Shown piece after piece: positions 34,879 through 43,886 of a stretch of DNA of 64,000 nucleotides. The position numbers and the translations under genes were made by a program. Every line of letters starts with the position of its first letter. Within the stretch, counting starts at the first letter, position 1. A model generated the notes under the pieces. The model was not told where the DNA came from. It saw only the letters and a program-made list of their open reading frames with translations, and ran no database searches. Location: the NCBI RefSeq assembly GCF_002952775.1, contig NZ_CP025066.1:1116001-1180000 (forward strand). The letters run 5' to 3'. The stretch comes from Halalkaliarchaeum desulfuricum. GTDB taxonomy: Archaea; Halobacteriota; Halobacteria; Halobacteriales; Haloferacaceae.

Positions 34879-35061
34879 ATGGGTTTTGGAAGCTACGACG
34901 AGTCCGAACAACAGGATCAGGAAGTGGACGCGGACGAAAGCAAGGGCGTCAACGTCCACGAGAACGACCACGAGGGGAAACTCACGTTCGAGTCGGACGC
35001 CTCGACTGACGACCTCGTGGACCGGCTCGCGGAAATCAAAGACGACGACGACGAAGAGTAG
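34879..35061 (+). CDS. Small acidic haloarchaeal protein (DUF5786-type)
   Basis: This is a 60-residue, highly acidic protein opening with MGFGSYDESEQQ. That opening, together with KGVNVHENDHEGKLTFE, recalls the DUF5786 family of haloarchaea. The C-terminal 25 residues form a helix ending in a run of Asp/Glu. There is no cysteine or membrane segment. The function is unknown. It has its own TATA element and is a convergent neighbour of the MTA phosphorylase gene. Confidence 0.75.
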   Translation: MGFGSYDESEQQDQEVDADESKGVNVHENDHEGKLTFESDASTDDLVDRLAEIKDDDDEE

Positions 35062-35097
35062 CGGTCCGTCCCGGCCCGATCTCTCCCTTTCTCTCTT

Positions 35098-35967
35098 TTA
35101 AAGGTACTCGCCGACGAGCGGCTCCACCCGATCGCGGGTCTCCTCCGGTATCGCCTCCGTCGGCGTGTTCACGGTGCCTTCGAGCGCCGAGTGCGCCTCG
35201 CAGGTGTGATCCTCTGGCAGCGTCCGGACGGCTTCCTCGACGGTCGCCTCAATAGCGCGCTGGTTCCGCTCGGCGTTCTCGAGCACTTCCTCCAGGGTCA
35301 CCTGGCTGTCCTCCTTCCAGACGTCGTAGTCGGTGACGCCACAGATCGTCGCGTAGGCGATTTCCGCCTCGCGGGCCAGTTTCGCCTCCGGGATCGTGGT
35401 CATCCCGACCAGGTCCCACCCCTGCGAGCGGTAGAACTCGCTTTCCGCCTTCGTGGAGAACTGCGGCCCCTCGATGCAGACGTACGTCCCGCCCTTCACG
35501 ACGTCGGCGTCGATCCCGCGGTCCGAGACCGCCTCCCGAGCCGACTCGGTCAGGTGATCGACCAGTTCCGGGCTGTACGGCTCCGCGAACGGCTGGTGAA
35601 CCACGATCCCGTCGCCATAGAAGGACAGCTCCCGGTGTTTCGTCCGATCGTAGATGTTGTCCGGGATCACGAGCGTTCCCGGCGGGAGTTCTTCTTTGAG
35701 GCTGCCGACCGCGTTCGACGCAAAGACGTGGGTGACGCCCGCGAGCTTCAGGGCGTACATGTTCGCGCGGTACGGCAGGTCGCTCGGCGACTTGCCGTGG
35801 TTCGGTCCGTGACGGGGCAGAAACGCAACCTCGCGGCCGGTGTCGCCAAACTCGCCGATTGTCACCGGCGCGCTCGGCTCGCCGTACGGGGTCGCGTACT
35901 CCTTCTTCCGGACGTTCCCCAGTGGAAGCGCCTCGTAAATGCCGCTGCCGCCGATGAATCCGATCAT
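35098..35967 (-). CDS. mtnP: S-methyl-5'-thioadenosine phosphorylase
   Basis: This 289-residue purine nucleoside phosphorylase family enzyme cleaves MTA (or, in some archaea, MTI) to adenine and methylthioribose 1-phosphate, recycling methionine from polyamine-related reactions. Visible motifs are GGSGIYE (phosphate loop, 6-12), LPRHGPNH, ASNAVGSL and CIEGPQFSTKAES. NTPTEAI near the C terminus is followed by a short tail. The ATG at 35967 is supported by a TATA element 28 bases upstream. Distinguishing MTAP from MTIP specificity would need more than the visible motifs. Confidence 0.9.
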   Translation of the reverse strand: MIGFIGGSGIYEALPLGNVRKKEYATPYGEPSAPVTIGEFGDTGREVAFLPRHGPNHGKSPSDLPYRANMYALKLAGVTHVFASNAVGSLKEELPPGTLVIPDNIYDRTKHRELSFYGDGIVVHQPFAEPYSPELVDHLTESAREAVSDRGIDADVVKGGTYVCIEGPQFSTKAESEFYRSQGWDLVGMTTIPEAKLAREAEIAYATICGVTDYDVWKEDSQVTLEEVLENAERNQRAIEATVEEAVRTLPEDHTCEAHSALEGTVNTPTEAIPEETRDRVEPLVGEYL

Positions 35968-35991
35968 GCCCGAGACTGGGCCCCGTCGGAA

Positions 35992-35999
35992 CTTATAAG
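35992..35999 (-). promoter_or_regulatory. TATA element for the MTA phosphorylase gene
   Basis: CTTATAAG, palindromic, is centred 28 bases before ATG 35967. Confidence 0.6.
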
Positions 36000-36041
36000 C
36001 GACGCGTTGGCGTCGAGGATGCGTTCGACGGCACCTGGTCG

Positions 36042-38168
36042 CTAGGCTTCCGGGACTTCCCGGTCCGATCGGTCCCATCGCGACCGGCGGACGGCACGTC
36101 TGAGGTCCTTCTCCGTGAACCGTTCGGAATCGGCAACGGTCGTCTCCCGAGTTTCGATAATCGAATCGTCGAAGGCTGCCAACTCCAGGAGTTCGTCCCT
36201 GGACATCGGGGTATGATCGCTCCGACGAGTCCCGAGTAAATGTGCTCGATCGTTCATCCAACTCGCGTGGAAATGCAGCTCTTCTCCGACCCGATGAGTA
36301 ACCGAAAGGAAGCTGTCCGTCGTCACCTCGTAATGCTCGGCGCCAACTGGCTCGAAATTGACGACGTAGGGGGCAGAAGAGTTTTGTCCAGCCACGAACT
36401 GGTGACCCGGTTCGCCAACAAATCTAACCCCGTATTGGTCGCCGAACGAAGAGACACGAACGCTCTGTCCCAGCGACAATCCCACCTCCAACACTTCGAG
36501 GAATTCCCGTAACTGATCGACCGAGACGGCACCCGCGATGACAGCTCCGGCAACGCCGCCGTTGCGGATCACCGACGCGACCGCCGTCACGGATGGACTG
36601 TCCTCGAAGACGACGAACCGTGTCCGAACGTCTTCGATCTCCGAAAGCCGAACGGTGCCGTCCGCGCACGTAACCTCGTCGCTTTCTGCCGGTAACGCGG
36701 CGTACACCATGTCGTATTCACCCCCGAAGAGCGCCCGGAAGCGCTCGCGCTCCGGCCGAACGATTGTTTCGACTGCATCGATCCCGATCCCGCCATCCGA
36801 CAGTCCCTCCAGCGTTTCCCGCCATCGCTGTCCCCGCTCCGGGCTGTCGGTGACGAGTGCGACCGTCGCCGCTCCGGGAGACGCCGGCGGGAGATCAAAC
36901 GCGTTTTCGTACGTCTCGGGGTTCAAAAAGGCGGTGTTCGGAGGGAGAGCCTCCGACCTCACCGATGGGACGTTGCCGTCGGCCGAAACGTCCGGCAGAC
37001 GGCCGTCGAGCCGGCCATACGGGACGGTTTCGCCGTTCCCCTCGCCGTCATTACCGACGACGGGGGATTCGCTGACGCGTATCGGCGAAAGCGTATGCAC
37101 CAGGTATGGGAGCAGTTCGACGTCCGCCGGATCGGATCGGAGGACGGCCGTCGTACTCCAGTTGGGGTAGTACGGTTCCAGTACCGATCGCTCCACCTCC
37201 AGATACTCGAGCAACTGGGCCGACAGCGTGGCGTCATAGAGGTTCGGCGGATAAAACGGGAGATCCGGTCCCAGCTCCTCGTACTCGTAGCGCTGTGACG
37301 GAATGTATCCCCCGATCCGAACCAGTGAATCCAGAAGTAGACACCGCTTCAACAGTTCTTCGACCGTCTCGGAAAGCGATCGACCCGAGGATCGAAGCGG
37401 TTCGGTGTAACCGTTCTCCAGATGAATTGCGGCCTCATCGCCGGGTTCGACCCTCGCCCCCAAATAAAACGCAAGCGGTGCGATCCGATAGACGTCCGGA
37501 TACGTCGGTGGGATCTCGATCCGGACGCCGGTTTCGGGACGGTTAATCGAGTCGGGAATCTCGAGCCGGTCACCCCGACGGATCCGCGGCGGATGCCCAC
37601 GGAGCGTCGGCCACGATCGCTCGGCGGAGAACTCCTTTATCGAGGAGCAGAGATGCGATATCGCCTCCATTGCGGCCGTCGGATCGTCGGGAACGACGAT
37701 CGTCCCCTCCGGTCGGGTATGAAGCGACCGGGACCCGACGGTCACCGTCGTCGAGTCGTCGAACTCGATGGTAAAGGAGTCGTCGTCGTTCCGTCCGGAG
37801 GTGGAAAACCCGATGTCCTCTACCCGGATGTATGTTCGAACGTCACCGACCACCTCAAATAAATACGCACTCCGGGGGTATTCAACCGGGTCGAGAAGCT
37901 TTTCGAGGTAGTCGCCGCCCTCATCGTAAAGCTGGACGATCCCGTGTGACGGCAGACGAATCGATTCGGTCTCGAATGAAACTGCCCGATCGACCGGAAA
38001 CACGAACAGGTCGGTGAGCGCCGGCACCGGATCTATTTCCCGGTCGGCCTCGACGATCAGTTCCTTCCCCTCGATCAGATCGCGGACGTGAAGCGTCTCC
38101 CCTTCGGGCGTGAACGCTATCCGCGTCTCCGTGTCGAGACCTCCCATAGTTCCAGAGTCACTCGCCAT
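36042..38168 (-). CDS. Large haloarchaeal protein with a degenerate CHAT (caspase-like) domain
   Basis: This 708-residue protein starts at ATG 38168. I do not recognise the N-terminal 450 residues; they are strand-rich and contain no membrane helix. Residues about 482-590 follow the CHAT pattern: YDMVYAALP where CHAT has a His-Gly motif, then CADGTVRLSEIED, then RTRFVVFEDSPS where CHAT has the catalytic Cys strand, then VIRNGGVAGAVIAGAVSVDQ and a final GLSLGQSVRVS. Both catalytic residues appear to be replaced, so it is probably a non-cleaving CHAT relative used for binding. The GC is slightly lower than its neighbours. The tail is basic. Confidence 0.6.
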   Translation of the reverse strand: MASDSGTMGGLDTETRIAFTPEGETLHVRDLIEGKELIVEADREIDPVPALTDLFVFPVDRAVSFETESIRLPSHGIVQLYDEGGDYLEKLLDPVEYPRSAYLFEVVGDVRTYIRVEDIGFSTSGRNDDDSFTIEFDDSTTVTVGSRSLHTRPEGTIVVPDDPTAAMEAISHLCSSIKEFSAERSWPTLRGHPPRIRRGDRLEIPDSINRPETGVRIEIPPTYPDVYRIAPLAFYLGARVEPGDEAAIHLENGYTEPLRSSGRSLSETVEELLKRCLLLDSLVRIGGYIPSQRYEYEELGPDLPFYPPNLYDATLSAQLLEYLEVERSVLEPYYPNWSTTAVLRSDPADVELLPYLVHTLSPIRVSESPVVGNDGEGNGETVPYGRLDGRLPDVSADGNVPSVRSEALPPNTAFLNPETYENAFDLPPASPGAATVALVTDSPERGQRWRETLEGLSDGGIGIDAVETIVRPERERFRALFGGEYDMVYAALPAESDEVTCADGTVRLSEIEDVRTRFVVFEDSPSVTAVASVIRNGGVAGAVIAGAVSVDQLREFLEVLEVGLSLGQSVRVSSFGDQYGVRFVGEPGHQFVAGQNSSAPYVVNFEPVGAEHYEVTTDSFLSVTHRVGEELHFHASWMNDRAHLLGTRRSDHTPMSRDELLELAAFDDSIIETRETTVADSERFTEKDLRRAVRRSRWDRSDREVPEA

Positions 38169-38260
38169 CTGCCTTAGTAGTTGGTCCGAACAACCTTTTT
38201 TGAAAACTGGGAAAGAACTTCTCTGGAGCCGACGGACGCCATTCACCCGACCTGATTGTG

Positions 38261-38320
38261 GCTCACTTCAGTATCGCTCACTTCAGTATCGCTCACTTCA
38301 ATATCGCTCACTTCAGTCGC
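38261..38320. repeat. Four 15-bp tandem repeats at the 3' end of the Lrp gene
   Basis: The unit GCTCACTTCAGTATC occurs at 38261-38275, 38276-38290, 38291-38305 (one change) and 38306-38320 (the diverged copy that holds the Lrp stop codon). Since 15 is a multiple of three, each extra copy carries the same in-frame TGA, so the array extends the untranslated 3' end without altering the protein. Confidence 0.9.
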
Positions 38321-38736
38321 TCCTGGAGAAACGAGGGGTGTGCCGCCGTGATCCCCTCGATTCCCAGGATGTCCTCCGCGATGACGTCACCGAGTTCGTC
38401 CCCGTTTCCGGCCCGGACTTCCGCCATCAGCATGTGATCTCCCGAAGACGTGTACAGCGATTCGACAGCGTCGAGCTGCTTGAGTTCCCGTGTCGCCTCG
38501 ACATACCGCCCGCTGTCGACGTCCATCCCGACCATCGCGATCGACTGCGAGGAGAGTTTCTTCGGGTCGACCTCCGCGGAGTAGCCGACGATGACTCCCT
38601 CCTCCTCCAGTTTGCGGATGTACTTCCGGACGGTGGGTTTCGAAACCCCGGCCTGTTGTGCGATTTCGGCGTACGACGCCTGGGCGTCCTCCTCGAGAGC
38701 CTCGAGGATTCGATCCTCCGTCGGGGCAGCGCTCAT
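38308..38736 (-). CDS. lrpA1: Lrp/AsnC family transcription regulator
   Basis: This 142-residue regulator has an N-terminal winged helix (YAEIAQQAGVSKPTVRKYIRK, shortened, about 22-42) and a C-terminal RAM ligand-binding domain (VGMDVDSG, LYTSSGDHMLMAEV). In Halobacterium a similar regulator, LrpA1, is encoded beside porAB, and here the gene is also next to porB. Regulation of the oxoacid oxidoreductase or amino-acid genes is a reasonable inference. The symbol rests on that remembered context. The 3' end carries an in-frame tandem repeat. Confidence 0.8.
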   Translation of the reverse strand: MSAAPTEDRILEALEEDAQASYAEIAQQAGVSKPTVRKYIRKLEEEGVIVGYSAEVDPKKLSSQSIAMVGMDVDSGRYVEATRELKQLDAVESLYTSSGDHMLMAEVRAGNGDELGDVIAEDILGIEGITAAHPSFLQERLK

Positions 38737-38922
38737 GTCACCTGTTTTGGCCGGACAGGAAAAATACCTTCCGAATTACAAAAACGTTTGTCGACCACCA
38801 GACCACGCTCTTCCGCTACGACAACACAGGGTTTGGTCGGCCGAAAAAAGCGCCTCAGTCTGCGATTTTAGTGATCGAAGGGGGTTCCGACCGTCGGATC
38901 GACGCGTCGGCCGCGAGTCTGG

Positions 38923-39861
38923 CTACCGGTGTTTGTCGATGAACTCGTCGTAGGCGCGTTCCCACTCGTAATCGTCGTCGAAGTACCGCTCCGCCAACGG
39001 CGTCTCGGGCATCTCGCCGATGCGCTGTTTCTCCCCCTGATAGGAGGGCCGCGTCTCGTCGACGTAGAACCGACCGGTAAGCACTTCGCCCTCGTACAGC
39101 GCCTCCTCGGCGGTGCGCATCGCCTCCTGGGCCTCGACGCGGTCGTGGACGTCGAAGTCGTAGTCGTCGGAGTCCTGGACGTCGGTGTACGGGACGTACT
39201 GGCGAGCGTCCTTGTTCCAGGTCGGACACTGCGTGAGGAAATCGATGTGGGCGAAGCCGTCGTGCTGGATCGCCTCAGTGAGGATCTCCTTCGCCTGGTT
39301 CGGATTCACCGCGGCGGTCCGGGCGACGTACGAGGCGCCCGAAGTCAGCGCCAGCGACAGCGGGCGGATGGGTTCCTTCGCGCTGCCGTGGGGCTGGGTC
39401 TTTGACTTGTGCCCCTTGGGGCTCGTCGGGGAGGTCTGCCCCTTTGTGAGCCCGAAGATCTCGTTGTTGAACACGACGTAGGTCATGTCGTGGTTCTCCC
39501 GGGCGGTGTGCATGAAGTGGTTCCCGCCGATCCCGTAGCCGTCGCCGTCGCCGCCGGCAGCGATGACCTCGAGCCCGGGGTTCGCCAGCTTCGCCGCGCG
39601 GGCGACAGGCAGCGACCGGCCGTGGATGGTGTGGAAACCGTAGCTGTCGAGATAGCTGTTGAGTTTGCCCGAACAGCCGATACCGGTCACCAGAAGCGTC
39701 TCCTCGGGCGTCCGTCCGACCTCGGGAAGCGCCTGTTTCAGCGCCTTCAGGACGCCGAAGTCGCCACAGCCGGGACACCAGGTCGGCTGCGGCTCGATTC
39801 CCGGCGTGAACTCCTCTCGGTCGATCTCTCGTTCCTCTCCGATTGCGTTGAATGCACTCAT
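38923..39861 (-). CDS. porB: Pyruvate (2-oxoacid):ferredoxin oxidoreductase, beta subunit
   Basis: This 312-residue thiamine-diphosphate subunit shows the Fe-S cysteines CPGCG (29 and 32), GIGCSGK (63) and LTQCPTW (about 210). Its ThDP-Mg motif is GGDGDGYGIGGNH (103-115), with NNEIFGLTKGQTSPTS after it. With the alpha subunit it decarboxylates a 2-oxoacid to acyl-CoA and reduces ferredoxin. The 631 + 312-residue pair fits, from memory, the pyruvate enzyme of Halobacterium better than the shorter 2-oxoglutarate enzyme (KorAB); substrate assignment is therefore moderate. It follows porA with a three-base gap. Confidence 0.85.
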   Translation of the reverse strand: MSAFNAIGEEREIDREEFTPGIEPQPTWCPGCGDFGVLKALKQALPEVGRTPEETLLVTGIGCSGKLNSYLDSYGFHTIHGRSLPVARAAKLANPGLEVIAAGGDGDGYGIGGNHFMHTARENHDMTYVVFNNEIFGLTKGQTSPTSPKGHKSKTQPHGSAKEPIRPLSLALTSGASYVARTAAVNPNQAKEILTEAIQHDGFAHIDFLTQCPTWNKDARQYVPYTDVQDSDDYDFDVHDRVEAQEAMRTAEEALYEGEVLTGRFYVDETRPSYQGEKQRIGEMPETPLAERYFDDDYEWERAYDEFIDKHR

Positions 39862-39864
39862 GAG

Positions 39865-41760
39865 TTAATCACCCGCTGCAGGTACGAACGTCGTTTCAAT
39901 GCCCGGCACGTCGTCGTTGCCGTCGATCATCGTCGACTCGAACCCGTCGACGATGTCGGCCGGCTCGAACGGGTTGCCGTTGTACTTCAGCAGGCTCGAC
40001 AGCTTCTCGCCGTAGCGACCAAGCTCCTTCTGGGTGAGCCCGCGGAACTGTGCCGACGCGTTCATCTCCACCACCAGCACCTCATCGACGCTCTCGAGGA
40101 ACGCCTCGACCTCCTCGACAGGATACGGCACGAGATCGGAGACGCCCAGCGACTTGACCGAGTGACCAGCTGCGTTCAGTTCGTCGACCGCCTCCTCGAC
40201 GGTTCCCTGCTGGCTACCCCACGTGAGGATTCCGTATTCGGCGTCTTCGGGGCCGTGTGGCGTCTGGTTGCCCTCGTCGTCGAGGTCCGCCCGGATCGCT
40301 TCGACCTTTTGGCTCCGCCGGTCGACCTGCGCGACCCGGTTTTCCGGACTCTCGCTTATGTGGCCCGAGGGCTCGTGTTCGTTGCCCGACGCGAGGAACC
40401 GGCCACCCTTCTGGCCGGGCAGCGACCGCGGGCTCACGCCGTCTGCGACGTCGTGCTGGTATCGCTCGTACTTGCCCGCGGCGTTGTGCGGCGCGTCCTC
40501 GAGTTCCGCCTCCGTCAGCGTCGATCCCAGATCCGGGTTCGGCTCCCGGTCGAACGTGCTCTCGGGGACGCTTATCAGCTCCCCGCCGAGCTTCTGGTCG
40601 TACAGGACGATCGCCGGGATCTGGTACTCGTAGGCGATCCGGAACGCCGTCCGTGTCTGGTCGTACGCTTCCTCGACGGTTCCCGGGGCGAACACCACGC
40701 GGTGGGTGTCACCCTGGGAAGTGTACAGGACGTGCTCGAGGTCGCCCTGCTCTGTCTTCGTCGGCATCCCCGTGGAGGGGCCGGCGCGCATCGCCTCGAC
40801 GAACACTACCGGCGTCTCGGTCATCTCCGCCAGCCCGAGCGGCTCCGACATCAGCGCGAACCCGCCGCCGGAGGAGCCCGACATCGCCTTGACGCCGGCG
40901 TGGGACGCCCCGAGCGCCAGCGCCGCCGCCGCGATCTCGTCTTCGACCTGCTCGGAGATCCCCCCGAGCTGCGACATACTCTGGGTCATGATGGTGAATA
41001 CCTCCGTCCACGGCGTCATCGGATAGCCGGCGATGAACCGGCATCCCTCGTCGATGGCACCGTAGGAGATGGCCTCCGATCCGGACAGCAGAAGCTGCGG
41101 TTCGTCGTGCTCCCCGGACGGAACCGCCACGTCGTGGGCGTCCGGGTCGTGCTCCTCTTTGACCTGGTCGTACGCCGTCTGGAGGATCTCGAGGTTCGGC
41201 TCGAGGATCTTCTCGGGCATCGCCTCGCGCATGAGGTCCTGGATGTACTCTAAGTCCATTCCGATCAACGCACACGTCACACCGACGCCGGCCGTGTTCC
41301 GCATGACCTCCCGCCCCTGCTCTCGGGCCATCCCGCGGAGGTCGATCGGATACACGTGCCAGTTGTTCTCCTCGGCTCGTCGGTCGAACTCCTCGATCTC
41401 GCCTGCGTCGAGCAGCCCCGAATCGTAGACGATCACGCCACCCTCGCGGAGCTCGTCGAGGTTCTCCGAGAGCGGTTTGAGTTCTTCGTTCCCGTAGTAG
41501 GCGTCCTCCTGTGGGTTCCGAGCGAAGGAGTCCCCCAACGCGAGGAGGAAATTGTATCCGTTCCCCCGCGACTTGACGGGTTCGCTCGACGCCCGGATTT
41601 CCGTGTACGTGTGGCCGCCCCGGATCCGCGACGGGTAGTGGCGGTGCGTGAACACGTGCAGTCCCGACCGCATCAACGCCTTGGCGAAGTTCTGGCTGGT
41701 CGAGGCGATGCCGTCACCCGAACCGCCGGAAATCCGCCAGATGAGTTCACTTTCAGTCAT
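39865..41760 (-). CDS. porA: Pyruvate (2-oxoacid):ferredoxin oxidoreductase, alpha subunit (gamma-alpha fusion)
   Basis: The 631-residue subunit has the gamma domain at the N terminus (WRISGGSGDGIASTSQNFAK, shortened, about 8-28, to about 185). The alpha domain follows from about 205 (SGSEAISYGAIDEGCRFIAGYPMTP), with SSGGGFALMSEPLG in the ThDP pyrimidine-binding region and a C-terminal transketolase-like domain (TWGSQQGTVEEAV). This gamma-alpha fusion with a small beta subunit is the archaeal two-subunit form. It is cotranscribed with porB. The haloarchaeal enzyme replaces pyruvate dehydrogenase in aerobic metabolism. The 2-oxoglutarate enzyme is the alternative reading. Confidence 0.85.
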   Translation of the reverse strand: MTESELIWRISGGSGDGIASTSQNFAKALMRSGLHVFTHRHYPSRIRGGHTYTEIRASSEPVKSRGNGYNFLLALGDSFARNPQEDAYYGNEELKPLSENLDELREGGVIVYDSGLLDAGEIEEFDRRAEENNWHVYPIDLRGMAREQGREVMRNTAGVGVTCALIGMDLEYIQDLMREAMPEKILEPNLEILQTAYDQVKEEHDPDAHDVAVPSGEHDEPQLLLSGSEAISYGAIDEGCRFIAGYPMTPWTEVFTIMTQSMSQLGGISEQVEDEIAAAALALGASHAGVKAMSGSSGGGFALMSEPLGLAEMTETPVVFVEAMRAGPSTGMPTKTEQGDLEHVLYTSQGDTHRVVFAPGTVEEAYDQTRTAFRIAYEYQIPAIVLYDQKLGGELISVPESTFDREPNPDLGSTLTEAELEDAPHNAAGKYERYQHDVADGVSPRSLPGQKGGRFLASGNEHEPSGHISESPENRVAQVDRRSQKVEAIRADLDDEGNQTPHGPEDAEYGILTWGSQQGTVEEAVDELNAAGHSVKSLGVSDLVPYPVEEVEAFLESVDEVLVVEMNASAQFRGLTQKELGRYGEKLSSLLKYNGNPFEPADIVDGFESTMIDGNDDVPGIETTFVPAAGD

Positions 41761-41930
41761 AGTTTTTGGCCGCGGCCCGTTCGGGCCGAGTATCCTGGAC
41801 TTGCGAGGGCGAGGTAAAAGGGCTTGCTATGAATTACCACAAATCGATCGTTATGAATCCCCTAGTTCCGGAAAACGTTGCTTCCGGGACGACGCGTCTT
41901 TCGACGAAAAAATGAAACGCAGAGGGGGGA

Positions 41931-43778
41931 TCAGTAGCTGCGTGTCTTCGGCTCGTAGGTTTTCGCTTCGCCCTCGAGAACGACCGGCCGGAACCACAGC
42001 TCCGGATCGCCGTCGTTCCACGAGAGCATGGTGTGTTTGAGCCACTCGTCGTCCTTGCGCGTCTGGTGTTCCTTCCGCCAGTGGGCACCCCGGAACTCCT
42101 CGCGAGCCAGCGCGCCGATGGTGATCGCCTCCGCCAGATCCAGCAGGTTCCGGGTTTCGATCGTCTGGAGCAGGTCGGTGTTGAACGTCCGCGACGGATC
42201 CGCGACAGCGACGTCCTGATACCGCCCCCGTGCGCGCCGAATGCCCCGAAGCGCCTGTTCGAGTCCCTCTTCCTCGCGGAACACGTTGACGTATTGGGTC
42301 ATCGACTCCTGCAGTTCGGCCCGGATCTCCGCGTGGTGGACGCCGTCGTCGCGCTCCAGGAGAGTCTCCACGCGCTCGCGTTCGTTCGCGACCGCGCGCT
42401 CGACGATGTCGGTTCCCCCGGGTTCCGATCCCTCGGGTTCCGTTCCGCCGTCGGAGGCGACGGGTTCGCCGGAGGCGTCGACCTCGCCGAGTTCGACCGA
42501 CGCCGCGATATCGCCGGGTTCGTACTCGCCGCGTTTGCCCGTCTCGATTTTCGCCTCCCCGATCTCTTTGCCCCCGGCATGATGTCCGGCGCGCTTGCCG
42601 AAGACGGTCAGCTCGGGCAGGGCGTTCCCTCCCAATCGGTTGGCACCGTGGACCGACGCACAGGCACACTCGCCGGCGGCGTACAACCCCTCGATGCACG
42701 TCTCGCCGTTCTCGTCGGTCTCGATCCCGCCCATCGCGTAGTGCTGCCCCGGCTTTACCGGCATGGGCTCCTCGAGTGGATCGACGCCCTCGAAGTCCTC
42801 CGCGAGGTGGACGATGTTCTCCAGCCGGTCGATGATGCGCTCCTCGCCCAGGTGGCGCATGTCCAGATGGACGTACTCGTCTTCGATTCCCCGACCCTCG
42901 TTCACCTCGGTGAGCTCCGCCCGGGAAACCACGTCCCTGGAGGCCAACTCGCCGGCGTTGTTCGCGTAGCCGCGCTCGAACATGAACCGCTCTCCCTCCG
43001 CGTTGTAGAGGATTCCCCCCTCCCCGCGGACGCCCTCGGTGATCAACACCCCCGTCGAGGGCAGCGTCGTCGGGTGGAACTGGATGAACTCCATGTCCTC
43101 CAGGGGCACCCCCGCACGGTAGGCCATTGCGGTGCCGTCGCCGGTGCATGCGACCGCGTTCGTGGTGTGATCGTACACCTGTCCGGGGCCCCCGGTCGCG
43201 AGGATCACCCCGTCGTTCGCTTTGAACCCCGCGATCTCGCCGGTTTTGACGTCGTAGGCGACGACGCCGTGACACGTCCTGTCCTCCGGGCGTTCTTCGT
43301 CGGTAACCGCGAGCCGCGTGACGTGCCATTCGTCGTACACCTCGACGCCGCGCTTTACGAGCTGTTCGTACAGTGTGTGAAGCAACTGGTGTCCGGTTTC
43401 GGCGCCGGCGTATGTCGTCCGGGGGAACGACAGCCCGCCGAACGGTCGCTGACTCATCCGACCGTCGTCATCGCGGGAAAAGGCCATCCCCCAGTGCTCC
43501 AGCTGGACGGTTTCCTCTGGGCTGTCCTGGCACAACGTCTCGATGGCCGGCGCGTCCCCGAGGTAGTCGGAGCCTTTCATCGTGTCGTAGGCGTGGTCTT
43601 CCCAGGAGTCGCCATCCCGGAGCGCGGCGTTGATGCCGCCCTCCGCTGCGCCGGTGTGGGACCGGACCGGATGGAGCTTCGTGACGATGGCCACGTCGGC
43701 CCCCGCTTCCTGTGCCGCGATCGCCGCCCGAAGGCCGGCACCGCCTCCGCCGACCACGATGACGTCGTATTCGTACAT
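41931..43778 (-). CDS. sdhA2: Succinate dehydrogenase/fumarate reductase flavoprotein, second copy
   Basis: This 615-residue flavoprotein is complete. It has the FAD loop GGGGAGLRAA (10-19), the FAD-linking His41 in RSHTGAAEGG, the active-site Arg in GVRGEGGILYN, the Arg in LASRDVVSRA, and HYAMGGIETD. It is a paralogue of the sdhA that follows sdhB (43887-45719), 108 bases downstream of it in the same direction. A tract of about 371 bases (42760-43130) differs from the other copy by one base, and another (43648-43726) is identical, while the rest has diverged. Both copies look functional. Whether it replaces SdhA or forms a second complex is unknown. Confidence 0.85.
   Translation of the reverse strand: MYEYDVIVVGGGGAGLRAAIAAQEAGADVAIVTKLHPVRSHTGAAEGGINAALRDGDSWEDHAYDTMKGSDYLGDAPAIETLCQDSPEETVQLEHWGMAFSRDDDGRMSQRPFGGLSFPRTTYAGAETGHQLLHTLYEQLVKRGVEVYDEWHVTRLAVTDEERPEDRTCHGVVAYDVKTGEIAGFKANDGVILATGGPGQVYDHTTNAVACTGDGTAMAYRAGVPLEDMEFIQFHPTTLPSTGVLITEGVRGEGGILYNAEGERFMFERGYANNAGELASRDVVSRAELTEVNEGRGIEDEYVHLDMRHLGEERIIDRLENIVHLAEDFEGVDPLEEPMPVKPGQHYAMGGIETDENGETCIEGLYAAGECACASVHGANRLGGNALPELTVFGKRAGHHAGGKEIGEAKIETGKRGEYEPGDIAASVELGEVDASGEPVASDGGTEPEGSEPGGTDIVERAVANERERVETLLERDDGVHHAEIRAELQESMTQYVNVFREEEGLEQALRGIRRARGRYQDVAVADPSRTFNTDLLQTIETRNLLDLAEAITIGALAREEFRGAHWRKEHQTRKDDEWLKHTMLSWNDGDPELWFRPVVLEGEAKTYEPKTRSY
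42760..43130. repeat. Tract nearly identical to 44701-45071 (gene conversion between sdhA copies)
   Basis: These 371 bases match 44701-45071 at a constant offset of 1941 with one mismatch (42810 against 44751); 42811-43130 is a perfect 320-base match. Flanking coding sequence is clearly diverged. Confidence 0.95.
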
Positions 43779-43886
43779 TTATCTCCTCTCTGTATAAGAA
43801 ATACAGCAACCTAATTGTACTGTTCGTTCCAGTCGGCAATTGCCGAGGCTGCGATCGCAAGAAGCCGCGACCGCCAGCGAGCCGGG

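Noticed and set aside
41931-43778. The second sdhA as a pseudogene
   Set aside because: The frame is intact and the FAD-linking His, the substrate Arg and the other active-site residues are all present.
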